NCBI GenBank assembly: GCA_905221605.1
Contig: CAJNDS010001147.1
Location: forward strand, 619,713-683,712
DNA length: 64,000 nucleotides
DNA from: Symbiodinium natans
Taxonomy: Eukaryota > Sar > Dinophyceae > Suessiales > Symbiodiniaceae
Direction: 5' to 3'
The position numbers and the translations under genes were made by a program. A model generated the notes under the pieces. It did no database searches. It was not told the origin of the DNA and saw only the letters and a program-made list of their open reading frames with translations. This document shows, piece by piece, positions 1 to 11,844 of this stretch. How positions within the stretch are numbered: the stretch's first letter is position 1; every line of letters begins with the position of its first letter.

Positions 1-29
1 GGTTTATCACTTTCTCCAGGAGTCTGGTT

Positions 30-90
30 AAGGGTTTAGGGTGTAGTTTTTTTGGGGTGATTTTTGGTTTTAGGGTTTGGGGTTTAGGGT
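30..90 (+). repeat. Degenerate TTTAGGG telomere-like tract
   Basis: G-rich strand reads as variants of TTTAGGG (GGTTTAGGGT, TTTTAGGGTTTGGGG, TTTAGGGTGTGGG). It faces a CCCTAAA tract at 625-667, so the intervening 530 bp is bounded by inverted telomere-type repeats. Confidence 0.8.
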
Positions 91-471
91 GTGGGTTTGA
101 GCATGTACTTGAGGAACGAAGGACGAGCCCCACCCATGCACGTACCACTATCGACTTACAACGTAGTTTGGGTGCAGCGTCCGCACCCATTTTTTTTGGA
201 CCGCTGAACTCTCCACTATACGATTCGACGAGGGTGTTGCGGCAGCAGCTCGCAATTTCATTACGTCAAGACGTTTGCGAACACAATGATCGTATGACGG
301 TCAAGGATGAACAAAAACGCGCGGGAGTGGGGGTGGCGGGCTGCGAAGCCCCTTTTCTTTGCCAACACAATGCCCCTGTTGATGCCATCAAATTCTTCCT
401 GGCAAGCTTTGTGCGAATTAGAATCCCGGGAAGGGTTGGGTGGGGAGGATGTGGGGGTGCGGTGCGGACAG

Positions 472-527
472 GCCATCCACTGACTGACCGACGGGCACGC
501 GGACCGACCGACCGACTGACTGACGTG
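472..527. repeat. GACC/GACT tetranucleotide microsatellite
   Basis: Imperfect run of GACT, GACC and GACG units. No gene is supported between the two telomere-like tracts; the open frames there are compositional. Confidence 0.7.
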
Positions 528-624
528 GTCGGCTCTTCGACGTCCCAACAGGAAAACCGAAAAAAAAACAAAAAAACTTCCAAACAAAAATGTCCCAAAA
601 GTAAGACCTTCAGCAAAAGCCTGA

Positions 625-667
625 ACAACCCTAAACCCCAAACCCCAAACCCTAAACCCTGAACCCT
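625..667 (+). repeat. CCCTAAA telomere-like tract
   Basis: Reads AACCCTAAACCCCAAACCCC followed by two more CCCTAAA-like units. Orientation is opposite to the tract at 30-90. Confidence 0.85.
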
Positions 668-1819
668 TCGATCAGGCCGCCCCGGAGGACCGTTTGCATA
701 CTGTTGGGGTGATCGAGGCAGAGTGGGGCTTCGAGTTCTTCCAGGTCTCAAGCACTCCGAGTATGTGAGACAGTATGTGTGTTGTTCCTTGATGTGCTTT
801 GTTGAGTCAGAAAAGGAGGACTTCAGCGACGAGACTGACAGTGATTTTGAGGCATTCTGAGCCGACTGAGGCAAGCTGCACACAAGTTCCTACGTTCCTT
901 AAGCTTCAGCGACCACACTTTTGCGAGCCAGGTAGAGCAATGTAGAGCATGTTCGGGGGGCGCCAACATCTTGCAATGCCAGTAGGGCAAAGTGCCAATG
1001 CCTCTCTGAAGCTTGCCCAGTCCAGATCTACTCCCGTTGTATTGGTGTTGCTTGATGCTGCCTGCTGTTGCGCGGGCACTCTCCCACCTCCCCACCTCGC
1101 CACGGATGCCCACAGCGCAGGCGCTTTTAGCCGAAGTTTCCGACCCTCTTCTCGCAATCCGACGAGTTTGTACAAGCAGCTCTTCGGCTCTGCACATGAC
1201 GGATTCTTTGCAAGGTGAACGGGTGCCTGCCACGGCAATCACAGCATCAGGCAGCCAAGAGGATTCCTCCTGCAAAGCGAGGATACCCCTGCCTGAGAGA
1301 AGGAACACGTATAGCTCGAACACAGATGACCTGGAGGAATTCGGAAAATGTTGCTTTGCTCCCAATGCTCTCTGAGGAATGAGTTCAAAGGGAGCCTCCC
1401 TCCGTCCCCCCCCCGCTACCTGCATACCAAGCCAGCCACAATCACACGGAGGGAGGAAGATCCCCCAAGTCGCATAGCCACCGCGGCTGACCAGCTGACG
1501 GTGGTTGTGCTTGTGAACGGTCTTCATTCATGGAGTCAAGTGCGTCGCATCTTACGTCAGGCTACGACTGTCTTATGACATGTGAGCCCTACCCACAGGG
1601 ATTAGCCCAAAGACGAGATTGACATCTCACGCAGCAGCCCCGAGTATCGTTCGTATCCCTGCCTGGCACAGGCAGGAAGAATTCAGCCCTGTTGCATGTT
1701 GCAGAGAAGCATTTTTTGAATGCGATGCCAGGAGGTTTCTGAAAGCAGAGATCTTGGATCCAAAGCATTGGTGTTTTCTTGGTGGCGCCACGCCAGCTCC
1801 ATTAGCTCCGCAGAACTGT
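668..1819. other. No confident gene
   Basis: Open frames exist on both strands (minus 823-1527, 234 codons; plus 1013-1375, 120 codons). They overlap each other, show no domain, and cannot be told apart from chance by eye. Confidence 0.5.
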
Positions 1820-2011
1820 CTAGAACAGAAAATCGTGTGTGGGGATCTCTGAAGCCTCTTGGAAGCCGCCGCTGCATGTTGAGCTCGGTTCCAGTGACTC
1901 CATCCGAGATTGGGGAAACCTTCTATATGTCCAGTACTCTTTACGTGCAATGTATATGTGCATCCAGTCCTGTAGAGCCTTGATTCGCTTTTGCATCTCC
2001 TCGGGTTTCAA
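1820..2011 (-). CDS. Exon-like segment, unknown protein
   Basis: Minus-strand frame with well-formed amphipathic content (KPEEMQKRIKALQDWMHIYI), rich in K/E/Q and aromatic residues and unlike the surrounding noise. A second minus frame upstream (about 2050-2200) is also Lys/Arg/Gln-rich, so an exon pair is possible. No domain is recognised. Exon borders are not resolved. Confidence 0.3.
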   Translation of the reverse strand: MKPEEMQKRIKALQDWMHIYIARKEYWTYRRFPQSRMESLEPSSTCSGGFQEASEIPTHDFLF

Positions 2012-2239
2012 TCTCGGTCACAGAAGGAGTCGTCTCACGGAACCTATCCTGTTGCTCTGAATGGCGCCGCTTCAGGGAATCTCTGCCGCACTTTGCGTTG
2101 GACATGCTGGCCGAGCTTCTGGCTTGCAACTTCTTGATTGCTACTGTCTCTGTTTTTTTTCGTTTCCGATGCTGCAGTCCCCAGCAGTCCCCAGCAGTCA
2201 GCCATCCTTCCAACACTTGAGACGTCCTCGACAACCCTT

Positions 2240-3450
2240 AGCAGCCTACCTCCCGAAGCAGTGAGACTCAGGAACGGGTGCCACGAGCAACTTAGAGCTC
2301 CAGCGGGGGCTCTTGCCAGGTGACCCAGGGTCAGTGGCCCTTGCAGGTTTAGTATTGGTGTTGCGCAGGTTGCTGCACCTCCTGCGTTTGGTCACAGTTG
2401 AGCACAGGAATGGGTCCCTCCAAAGCTAAACTCTCCCAACTGGCCCAGGTCTTCAACATGGTCAACTTTTGTACAGAAAAGACCAGATCCTGTCGCCTGG
2501 ACAACGTTCGGCGGAATACCCACAAATACACACGCCTTGGCAGCTACTGTTCACGAGCCTCACCTTGGCTCAGCAAAGAAGCACAAAACACGGCTCATGA
2601 GGAGCCGAATGTAGCTGCATATGCCTCTCGAAGTCGGATCAGGTATTGCATCCAGCGCAAGGGACGGAGCAGTTCTGCCAAGAGTCGTTAAAAAACAGGC
2701 AAAACTTCGCAGAGTTGCGAAGCATGGGTGATAGGTTTCGCAAAAGTGCGAGATACTGAGAGCAGTACGATGAGAGCAGCCTAGAGAGCAGAGTGCAGAA
2801 CTCAGCTTGGCAACACGCAGATGCCAAGCCCATGCTTTGCAGACGTGGTGCTTTGAGTTGATTTGCAGGATTTGGGTCGTCGAGAGACGTAGCACGAGTC
2901 TTATGAATGACATTGAATGACGCCTTACCTCAAAATGGCGGTGTGAGTTTGTAAGGAGCTGGCCATGTGACCACGAGCATGAGGTTCCTAGCTCTTTGGA
3001 AACAGGAGGGATCTTTAGCGGGAAGCCCTAAGTCAAACATAGGGGACGGAGCCTGTGTGGACCCGCTAATCACACATGTTTTCAACAGTTTTGCGTTGCC
3101 TGGGTGAGCAACATGATCACGTGCATCATGCATCAACGTGCTCTCACGCTCAATCCTCTTTCGACCCTGGCCAAGTTCAGGGGAGGGGTCGATGGGGCCA
3201 CGGCGGAGTGCTTGAAAACGACCCTTATCCCAATCAGGTCATGACTCATCATGACTCATGACATTGAACGTGAGTGGTAGAAGCGGCCGTGCGAACCAGA
3301 AGCCTCGTTCGGCCTCTCCATGCAAAGTTCATAGGACCAAGTGCCAATGAGTGCCAATGCAAAGTTTATCACAGGGGGCTTGCGTGTGCAACTTGGCAAC
3401 GTGGTGCTGGCAACATCTACTGTGCCAAGGGGAGCCTAGAAAGCTGCTGG
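2240..3450. other. No confident gene
   Basis: Only short overlapping frames on both strands, with no repeats longer than a few units. GCCATTTTG on the minus strand near 2930 recalls the dinoflagellate spliced leader but matches only 9 bases. Confidence 0.5.
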
Positions 3451-3543
3451 CCCCAAACCCTAAACCCTAAACCCTAAACCCTAAACCCTAAACCCTAAAC
3501 CCTAAACCCTAAACCCTAAACCCTAAACCCTAAACCCTAAACC
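3451..3543 (+). repeat. CCCTAAA telomere-like array
   Basis: About 13 nearly perfect CCCTAAA units. Separated from the next array by about 190 bp of unique sequence. Confidence 0.95.
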
Positions 3544-3731
3544 AGTCGTGCAGGGTTTGGTGGAGGAAGGTGGTGGTGGAGGTGACAGAGATGGCCTCGT
3601 TGGCGCGTCTAGACGTGGGCGCGTGACATGATCATGCACAGGGAGTACTGAGGGGCATTGCTTTCCGGTTTCGTAACCTACCCTAGCTGTAAGCTCGCCC
3701 GAAAAGGAGTGAAGGGTTGTTAAAAAAAAAA

Positions 3732-4106
3732 AAACCCTAAACCCTAAACCCTAAACCCTAAACCCTAAACCCTAAACCCTAAACCCTAAACCCTAAACCC
3801 TAAACCCTAAACCCTAAACCCTAAACCCTAAACCCTAAACCCTAAACCCTAAACCTAAACCCTAAACCCGAAACCCTAAACCCTAAACCCTAAACCCTAC
3901 ACCCTAAACCCTAAACCCTAAACCCTAAACCCTAAACCCTAAACCCTAAACCCTAAACCCTAAACCCTAAACCCTAAACCCTAAACCCTAAACCCTAAAC
4001 CCTAAACCCTAAACCTAAACCTCAAACCCTAAACCCTAAACCCCAAACCCCAAACCCTAAACCCTAAACCCTAAACCCTAAACCCTAAACCCTAAACCCT
4101 AAACCT
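3732..4106 (+). repeat. Long CCCTAAA telomere-like array
   Basis: About 53 units, mostly perfect, preceded by an A12 run. Scattered variants occur: a 6-base unit near 3853, CCCGAAA near 3867, CCCTACA near 3897, and CTCAAAC/CCCCAAA near 4018-4055. It is the longest interstitial telomere array in the window. Confidence 0.97.
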
Positions 4107-4184
4107 CAAGTGCATCCCAGAGGCACAGTGCAGCAGTGCAGGGCTTGTCAGTACCTCTGCCAGACCACACAGCATCCGCTCTGG

Positions 4185-4340
4185 CTATTGAAAGCAAGGC
4201 GCAGTGTTTGTGAAGCCTGCCTTCAGCAAATAATCACCTGAAAGAAGGTCCTTGTTGCCGCTTGCAAGTTTTTTAAGGACAACATTGTACAACACTTCTT
4301 TAGTCCTCTCGAGCGCTTGGCAAGCTTTCACGGATTGCAA
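4185..4340 (-). CDS. Candidate 3'-terminal exon, unknown protein
   Basis: Reading leftwards, an AG acceptor (GCAGCTCCAG) is followed by 52 codons in phase 0 ending in TAG. The peptide is well balanced, beginning LQSVKACQALERTKEVLYNV, with Lys/Leu/Glu-rich continuation. No family is recognised. The preceding exon is not identified. Confidence 0.38.
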   Translation of the reverse strand: MQSVKACQALERTKEVLYNVVLKKLASGNKDLLSGDYLLKAGFTNTAPCFQ

Positions 4341-4442
4341 CTGGAGCTGCCCCCTTGTGTGCAGAGAGTTTTGCAAAGGCACGGGTTCAACCAAGAGAGC
4401 GCCCAATCCCCCCTCCCCCCCAGTGTGATTTCTCCCAGTGTC

Positions 4443-4557
4443 TTCTTCTCCTGTATTCTCCTCCCGCATTCTCCTCCCGTATTGTCCTCCCGCATTCTTA
4501 CCGTATTCTCCTCTTCGTATTCTCCTCCCGTATTCTCCTCCCGTATTCTTCCCGTTT
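4443..4557 (+). repeat. CT-rich 12-13 bp minisatellite
   Basis: About nine degenerate units of CGTATTCTCCTCC, alternating CGTATT and CGCATT. Confidence 0.85.
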
Positions 4558-4599
4558 TGTGCTTAGACCCCTAGGCCCTAGGCTCGGCTACAGCAAAGG

Positions 4600-6182
4600 A
4601 CTCACACTCTTATTCTACCCAACCTTAGAAGGCGCGCAACTAGGGGCTCCCGCGTAGCGTAGGTCGTCCAACCGTTCAGAATGTCCCCGCAGCGCTGCCG
4701 AGCAAGCTCATGCGAGCCTTTGCTGGTACATAGTTCCATATTTCTGCACATGCGGAAGGTGGTTTTGCATTTGCAGGAACTTATGATACCGAATCTCATC
4801 AGCTCGTCAGAAAGTTACTTGGTGTCGACTTGGTGAGTAGCTGAGTAGCTTGGCAGAGCGAAGCAAGCTGACAAACGAGGTAAATTGGGTTAGGTCTCAG
4901 CGCTGCAGGACTCTGCACAGGGTGGAAAGATCGGGCTTCTTGAAAAGTCTATTGCTAGGGAATCTGAAGCGATGCCGATTCCACAAAAGCTTTAGGTTTG
5001 AAGCCTTGCTCGAAGGTTCAAGCATTCAGCATGGTTGCACTTCGAGAAGTCTGTGACAGTCTGTAGGCCTCCAGAAACTAGCTGGAGGCCTTTGCTAGCA
5101 TGTGGAGACATAGTGAGCCGGGTCCGATTGGGAGCATCACCTTAGTGTCGTGCTCGCGGGCTCCTCGACGTTCACTGCGGTCACGCTGGCCACCTGCCTG
5201 GCAACTGTCGTTACTGTAGTCTCCTGTGGCACTCGGAAAGAAAATCACCCGGTCACCATCACTCACGCATGCCCGGCAGATTTTAGGGAGAGATCGAGTC
5301 CTTTACTGCGACTTAAATCAGTAAACTACATATTGGATTGCATTGTAAGATATTGTAAGATCTGCCAGGAAAAGTAGCCGTGCCCGCAAACCTCTGCAGC
5401 CGCGGCAGTTCACGTCGTTGTCAGCCCAGAAAAAGCTCCATTTTGGAACGTGTTTGTCGCGGAGCTCTTGAACTTCTCCAGAACCTCCTGAGCTCTGATC
5501 TCACCTTAGACCAAAAAAACACAGAACACCAAGCACTTGCGACAACTCGTCGACCCGGCGGTGCATGCGGTTATATGTTGCTTCGTCGAAGGCATCTTGT
5601 GGTTCTTCGGAGATCCTCTGACAAGATTTTTGTTAACCTCTAGCAGCCCTGGGGCCCTAGGGCGACCCGGAGCTCACCGAATCTTGCCTTCGACGAGCAC
5701 AGTAATTTACGCAATTCGAGCCTAATGCCTGAGAAGTTTTGAAGCTGTCTGTGACATCCATGTAACATCCATGTGAGATCCATGTCTATGTCTGCCCGAG
5801 CGCTTCGCGACAAAGGGCTGCCCAAAGGGGCATGCCGTGGGCCGAGAAGTGCTCCGCGCCGGCATGGCGCTCCGGAGTGGGCCAGCTACTCTGGGGCGGG
5901 AAACTGGGAAACTGGGAAACTGGTGTGCTCTTGCCCTAATTTGACCCTTAGGAGCGCTTGAGTTGCTTTGGGGACGGTGTTTGGGGTCATGCCATGGCCC
6001 AAGTGCTTAACATGGCAACTGATCAATCAGCCTGTCTTTGGTAGGAGCTGTGCACGTGCCTCTCTCAGGGCGCCTGGACGCCGTATTGTAGGAGCCTCCC
6101 CCCCATGCCTCATCTCTGGTTTCCACATGAGGGATCCCTAGAAAGGAAAGTGACTCTGTTTGGGAAATCTGGGGTATTGGAA
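4600..6182. other. No confident gene
   Basis: Short frames only. The best is plus 5380-5643 (about 87 codons; contains ILERVCRGALELLQNLL), without convincing borders. Confidence 0.45.
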
Positions 6183-6215
6183 GGGATACCCCCCTCTTTC
6201 GGCAATGTTAAGAAT
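6183..6215. repeat. GGGATACCCC short repeat copy
   Basis: Palindromic core GGGATACCCC followed by a TTTCGG...AATG...TTAAG tail, resembling the GGGGTACCCC copies at 19,706 and 20,641. Confidence 0.4.
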
Positions 6216-7160
6216 TTACGGAATGTGCTTGTATTCCCAACCCTAAGGAAAGTTCGTTTGAGCAGGCTAAGAGGTCTTTTTTGGAAATCGAGTTGCGTTC
6301 TTTGGCAATCCATAGAGAGACAGAAATTCGATTGGATGTTGCTGTGAGGGTCGGCCCTCCTCGTGATGAGCACGGCTTGCCGAGCAAATCCTTCCAAAGC
6401 GTCGAGTCAAACCTCATGTGACGCTATTGGGGCTCATTCCATGTGGTCTTTGTTTTTGCTTCGCTTTCTTGAGCCTTTGGCAAGGATGTGTCATGTTATA
6501 CTCGCGGGAAACGCAAAGGACACGCGGGGAGTCGCTAAGAACATGCGATTTTGCGATAAAAGTTGCATGCTGCTTTGGAGGGGCGGCATGGCATGGAGTG
6601 ACAAGAAGTCAGAAGAGGAATTGTGTTCCCACCCCCTGACACAGCATCTGCTTGGGATGGAGCTTCTGGCGGTTATGGAAGCTTCTCGGTGTGTGGGAAG
6701 AAGAAGAATGGCGATAAGAGCACCGGCCGCGTAGTTGTCTGCAGCTCAAGACTGGAAGTTATCCTAGCGCCCATGGCCTTACACCGAACAAACACGGAAA
6801 CTGATCGCTTGAAGGAGAGTTTTTGGCAATCACGTCCGGCTGTCCGGCTTTAGAGCTCCATGGCCCACTTCATGAACGTGCCTTGGCTGTGGAAGCTTGG
6901 CTCAAATGTGGCCAGGAACGCTGCAGGGCTGCAACCGTATGCAAGGGTCCGCGCTCCCAGAATCTCCATAAGGAAGGACAACATGGAGGTGGTTCGCGCC
7001 CAGGCCGCAGAAATCTAAGCAGAGGAGCATTCAGTATACCGAGGCTGAATTTCGCAAGGAAAAGTCAGCGAGACAAAAAACGCCGAATTCGGAAAACAGG
7101 GCGGCCGGACTTCGCAGGCAGCGGCCGACATTTAGCAAGCAACAAGGCCCGACTCAATAC
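6216..7160. other. No confident gene
   Basis: A 218-codon plus frame (6823-7479) and a 123-codon plus frame (6363-6734) are open, but composition and lack of domains make them doubtful. Confidence 0.4.
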
Positions 7161-7197
7161 AAAGGCAGAAAAACCACGGATGTGTTTTTCTGCCTTT
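7161..7197. repeat. Perfect 14-bp inverted repeat (hairpin)
   Basis: Left arm AAAGGCAGAAAAAC (7161-7174) and right arm GTTTTTCTGCCTTT (7184-7197) are exact reverse complements around a 9-base loop. Confidence 0.85.
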
Positions 7198-8326
7198 GGC
7201 ATCAAAAGCATGCTAATGCTGGCTCCGCCTTTTGTCTTACTGCCTGCAGTGCAGGATAGTGCAGGGAAGCTGCGCAAGTTTTTGCGCGCTCATTGCAGAA
7301 GTGCCACCACGCAGCTTCAAGACTGGCAGAGCAATCCCGAACCCAAACCTTCTCAACCCAACATCTCAAGCTCTGCTTTCCACGTGCTGACAGTGAACAG
7401 GCAAAGCAGCAACGAGGGGAATGCAAAGGATAGTGCATGGTGCCCTTTACCAGACGATGGGGGGGGGTTGAAGGTTTAGGCGTCTCAGCTGCGACAGCAA
7501 AGTACAGTGCCACAAAGCTGACCATACCTTGTGCCCTATTGTATCAGGGCTGCCAAAACAATCTGGTACATTGACTAGTTACAAGTGTTCTTGCTCCACC
7601 ACAACGCATGGCACCTCTGATGGTGTTGTGCCACGAAGCCAATTTTATTCCCCACTAAAAGGGATCTCCCAAAGGGCCCTTGCACAGCCGGCATAGGAAC
7701 TTGCAATGAAAACGGATGAGCACTACAACGCGTGGCCTAAAAACCGGCCTATGAGCCTCTGTCAGCCCGTCTTAGCTGAGGCCACTGGGATGGGCGAAGC
7801 GTGTCCTGGCAGAATTAGGGCAGCTGAGCTGTTGGTGTAATATCTTATGTGTTTGGCTGATTTGAGGTACAGACCAGAAGGCATCTGCATTGTTTGGGTT
7901 GAGCTGGGATGGTCCTGTGGTTAAGTACCTGCAATGGGTGCCTTCACATGTAACTTCAATATGGTCGAATTTTTTTGGGCCTTCCCTGAGGCATCGCGCA
8001 GCTTTTCACTCAGTGTTGTCGGTGTGGGCATGCTTCGCGTCTCGGTGGAGGCCACCGACACGCCGGCCACGACCCATTAGAACCCATAAAGACCCATTCT
8101 CAGCCTTCCAAAGCCACTGCGCAGAGCCGCACGGTTGCACTTGTGTTACACACCTTGACCATGTCTCCAATGCCCGGTGGCGCAGGCAGCGCCGCCTCTG
8201 ATGCGTCTGCGTGCGGAATGTCAAAGCACAGGCTCAGCGTGCCAGCGAATGGCATCGTTTGTTTCTCAGGGCTCGGTTTCCGAAGTGCCGTTGTAAACAT
8301 GGAGAAGTGTCAACTGTGCTTTGCTT
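7198..8326. other. No confident gene
   Basis: No coherent exon or repeat beyond short overlapping frames. Confidence 0.5.
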
Positions 8327-8383
8327 GCTCTCTCTCTCTCTCTCTGTTTCTCTCTCTCTCTCTCTATCTCTCTCTCTGTGATT
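8327..8383 (+). repeat. (CT)n microsatellite
   Basis: CT/TCTG dinucleotide run. A TTTGCAG acceptor-like site follows about 20 bases downstream (about 8396-8402), so the run could lie near an intron 3' end. Confidence 0.9.
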
Positions 8384-10061
8384 GGAAATGACCTTGTTTG
8401 CAGCGTTCCTACTGCCTTTGTGGGTGTTTTCAGTTTATCTGGAAGCTGCATCCCAACTCCCCCCCCCATTGCATCTGTTTGTCTTCGCGCTAGTTTGAGT
8501 TGGCGGTGTCGGTGCGCCACGCCCAGATGTGTCTCCTGGAGCATCGTTCAGGAGCATGCCCCGCGCCACTCCGAGTTTGGGATGCGGAGGCCTATGGCCC
8601 TATGGGTCGCTGCAGGGCTTAGGCTTGAAGGACTTATAAGCGGGCCGAAGCTCTGCTTCACTTGTCGTTGGGAAGATGTCGGGGGACATTTCGTCCTCCA
8701 GCAGTAGTGGAATCCGAAGTCTTCGGAACGCCTCGGATATGGGGATGAGGTTCATGTGAAGATAACACATATCATGTGAAGGTTTGGGTCTGATATAAAT
8801 CCACTCACCGCATCCACCTCACCTGTAAGGCCAGCCTTGCTCGGCGCGCCGCCAGCTTGCAGGCACTGGAGAATTCTGCTTTGTCCAACGGCTCGCTGGC
8901 CAGCCTAACCTGGGCAAATCATGCTTGAGAGGGGGAAGCAAGCTCCGATAGATTTTGGGTCGTCCGGTGCCGAGCGTCAGGTCGAGGCCTTGAAAGGCCC
9001 GCGAGCACTGCTCACGGAGTGTGGCCGGAGGCCAACGGGTTCCTCGTGGCTTCAAGCTTTTAAGCTTTGCGCACTTGAGGTAGTTGCCAAGACCCTGACC
9101 CTCTCTGCTTTGCTTCTCAATCTCCCTGGGCTGCAGTCGGAGTGACGGCGTGACGGCCCCCGAGCGCGCGGAGCCTGATCCCAAAAGGACGAGGAACTCT
9201 CAGCCTCCAAGCACGGGTGTGGATTGGATTCCGTGAATTTCTGTGCTCTCCATCCCAGCCTGCGCCACTTCTTTCGAAACCCTGGCAGGATCTTTCGGCT
9301 TCTTGATGCCCGCACGTGTGAGGTGCAGCGCGGTGCAGCCAGGGAGGCCTGGGTTTGAGTCGTGTTCGGGTCATTTCGCGTAGTTTTGTTACGAGGCATT
9401 ATACTGTCAGCTCGAGAATCGATGGAACATTGCCCATCAACAAAACATTGTCCCATACTCTGTTTACGTGCTGTCGAGGTGATGCTTATAGTGTGGTTAC
9501 AAGCGGCACTGTGCAAAGAACAGGGTTTCGCAACGCACTTTCAGCTGGGCATGTAGGTCCGTACCTGGCATCATTCCAACACAGGCCCTCTCCTTAGCCG
9601 AAGGAAACCCGCTTTCTCGCATAGCACTGAACGAATCTAGCATAGATCCGATAACGTCCATGCCTGTCTTTGCCTTAGAATGTCGACCTCTGGCCCGCCG
9701 GAGCAATCTGGCAAGCAGTGCAGTCGTCAGAATGTAGCAAGCTGCGGTCGTTTGCGCAGATTTCATCGCCGCCGGCGAAGCGCCGGAAGGGCGATGAAAG
9801 GCAGGGCTGCGGGGGGACGCAAGAGTTTCCTTCAACATTGCTGAAAACGTCTGTGCAAGGCCTCTTTTCATCAAACGCAGCTGTCCACATTGCCCACTAC
9901 ATGATGTAGCGTGCACATGTTTCCCCATTTTTACTCCACCTTCTCGGAGCGTCCAGTAAACTCCTTCAGTTGCTAGGCATTCCAGGATGATCTCGACGAC
10001 CTCAAACGCAGCAGATTTCTATTTCGTGTGCCCGCGGTGTGCGCTCTCCGATGGTGCGCAC
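8384..10061. other. No confident gene
   Basis: Competing frames at 8819-9184 (minus, 121 codons) and 8921-9145 (plus), and at 9497-9928 (minus) and 9718-9909 (plus). All look moderately protein-like, so strand cannot be decided. Confidence 0.4.
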
Positions 10062-10149
10062 CAATGGCGGCGCTGCGCGGGGTGGAGCGCTCCGCGGCGC
10101 TCTGTGCGCTGTGGCGTGCGATGGACCCCGCAGCAAAGCAATGCTTCTT
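10062..10149 (+). CDS. Candidate first exon, unknown protein
   Basis: ATG-initiated GC-rich frame beginning MAALRGVERSAALCAL and ending at a donor-like GTACATG (gt at 10151 or just before). The next plus frame (10185-10434) could be its continuation. No domain. Confidence 0.35.
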
Positions 10150-10184
10150 GGTACATGTAGTACACGGCTGTCTAAAGTTGGACC

Positions 10185-10315
10185 ATGCTGGACCTGAAAC
10201 TGTGGAGTCCATGCGGCTCCCCTTGGGACTCTGTTTTTGAGAAGCGCATCCTCCAGGAGTCGGCGGCCGCCTCGCCCCTGATCAGGGATCCGATGGCGAA
10301 AGGCTTGGCCGAGGC

Positions 10316-10362
<47 letters not shown>

Positions 10363-10434
10363 GCGCAGTGAAGCGCCGAGAGACCCAGCAGCAGAACATG
10401 TTGAAACAATTGAAACAACACCATATGGACACAT
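10185..10434 (+). CDS. Exon-like frame containing an Arg-Glu repeat
   Basis: Plus frame with FEKRILQESAAASPLIRD, then an (AG)n run translated as alternating Glu-Arg, then a basic Gln-rich tail and a stop. An internal CTCCAG at about 10252-10257 could be the true acceptor. No domain. Confidence 0.3.
10318..10353 (+). repeat. (AG)n microsatellite
   Basis: Uninterrupted AG dinucleotide run of about 17 units. Confidence 0.95.
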
Positions 10435-11357
10435 AGTCATAAGGACGTTAGCCACAGCAGGAAGTCCGTGCACTCAAGTTCTCCAAGGCCTTCAAAGTCG
10501 TCAGGTGCTGTAAATAGCGTGGCATGCTGTGGCCTCCCCCGAGTGTGGGAATGGGGCCTCTCCCTGAAGTCTAGATAGTTTTCATCAACAGGGGGTCCGG
10601 CAGGAAAGATATCCAAAAGTAGGTACGCCGTCGTCCCTTAAACCCAAGACAGTATCCGAAAGGGTTCCTGGTGAGGCTGTGCTTGGCGACGAGGCCCATC
10701 GCTTAAGTTGCCAGGGCTGCAAGTGCCACACGTTGCAATGTGCAGGGTTGATCTCGAGTGCACCGAGTCACCGCAGCCCTGCCCGCCCCAGTCCATGTAT
10801 TGATTACAATCCGGTCTAGAGTCCAGAGTCAACCCTGACGCAAGGCGCTCCTATCGACTCCATTATATACGTCTTGCGTGCCTCTGCCTAGCCCTCTACC
10901 ATGCTTTGGGCTCCTCTGCCCCGTAGGGCAAAAAATGCCAGCCTATGGCTTTCTTGCTACGAGGTCTTCCAACTTTCTTGTTGGCCCAGTGGCATGTTGA
11001 GGGATCTAGATCCTAGGAGTCTCTTCGGTCAAATTGACAAAAGTCATTCATTGCACCAGACCACAAAAGATGCTTGAGCTTTCTGCAAGAACTCTTTTTG
11101 TAAGAGTCAAGAAGAAACACCCCAACTGTTAAAAGCCCAAAATCCTGTCGGAGCATTACGGTTCTTGGGGACAAGATTACCCAAGCGCCTGTCGAGTCTC
11201 GCCCAAGCAAACGTCCTGGACCCCGGCCCGCCACCGCACCCTGGCGCTCCACTTGCCGGCCTTGGAATCCAAAGATGTCCTTTAAAACTCAGGCAGCCAA
11301 GCTCCAGGCGGCGACGTTCGCTCCCAGTAATTCGTCTGCAATGATGTCGATCGAGTG
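10435..11357. other. No confident gene
   Basis: Only short frames on both strands. Confidence 0.5.
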
Positions 11358-11403
11358 TAGGCCATCCAGTGTCATCCAGTGTCATCCAGTGTCATCCAGC
11401 GTC
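11358..11403 (+). repeat. 10-bp tandem repeat, four copies
   Basis: Four near-identical units of CATCCAGTGT; the last has one change. Confidence 0.9.
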
Positions 11404-11412
11404 AGCATCTTG

Positions 11413-11730
11413 TCATTTATTGGTCGTCTTGGCCTTCTCTGCCTTGGAAGCAGATGCTGCACTTTGCGAGGCCTTCAATACCTCGTGTCGCTGCGAGGGA
11501 GGATCATGGACGAGGCGAAGCGGGGCTTCTGGGCTTCTGCACTCAGAAGCTTGCAGTTGCAGCTTTGATTTTGGGGGGATCTTTGAGTTGAGGGGTCGGC
11601 CGTTTTGTTTCTTCTCCTTAAACAGTGTTAGAGCCCGAAGCTGCGACTCTGCCAGAGGCCTTGGCCGTATGGATGCGGGAGCACGCCCCTGCTCAGGTGC
11701 ACTCTGACGTTCCCCCCCCCTTGGGCGCAA
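11413..11730 (-). CDS. Candidate C-terminal exon, basic protein
   Basis: Minus-strand frame with a Pro/Arg-rich start and a typical charged tail (SAASASKAEKAKTTNK) before the stop. Ala/Lys/Ser-rich tails are common at eukaryotic C-termini. No domain is seen. Plus-strand frames over the same bases look less protein-like. Confidence 0.35.
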   Translation of the reverse strand: MRPRGGERQSAPEQGRAPASIRPRPLAESQLRALTLFKEKKQNGRPLNSKIPPKSKLQLQASECRSPEAPLRLVHDPPSQRHEVLKASQSAASASKAEKAKTTNK

Positions 11731-11844
11731 AGTGATGTCTCTCTGTGTGAGTCTCAGGTAGCCTCTTCGCTTCGAGAAGCCCCCAGATATGCCTCAGATA
11801 TGCCTCAGATCTGGCACATGAGCTTGACCATCCTGTGGGCTCTC

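Noticed and set aside
823-1527. 234-codon minus-strand frame
   Set aside because: Length alone is not convincing in this GC-rich DNA. There is no domain, and a plus frame over the same bases looks equally plausible.
2928-2945. Minus-strand GCCATTTTG resembling the spliced leader core
   Set aside because: Nine-base match only; the rest of the 22-base leader does not align.
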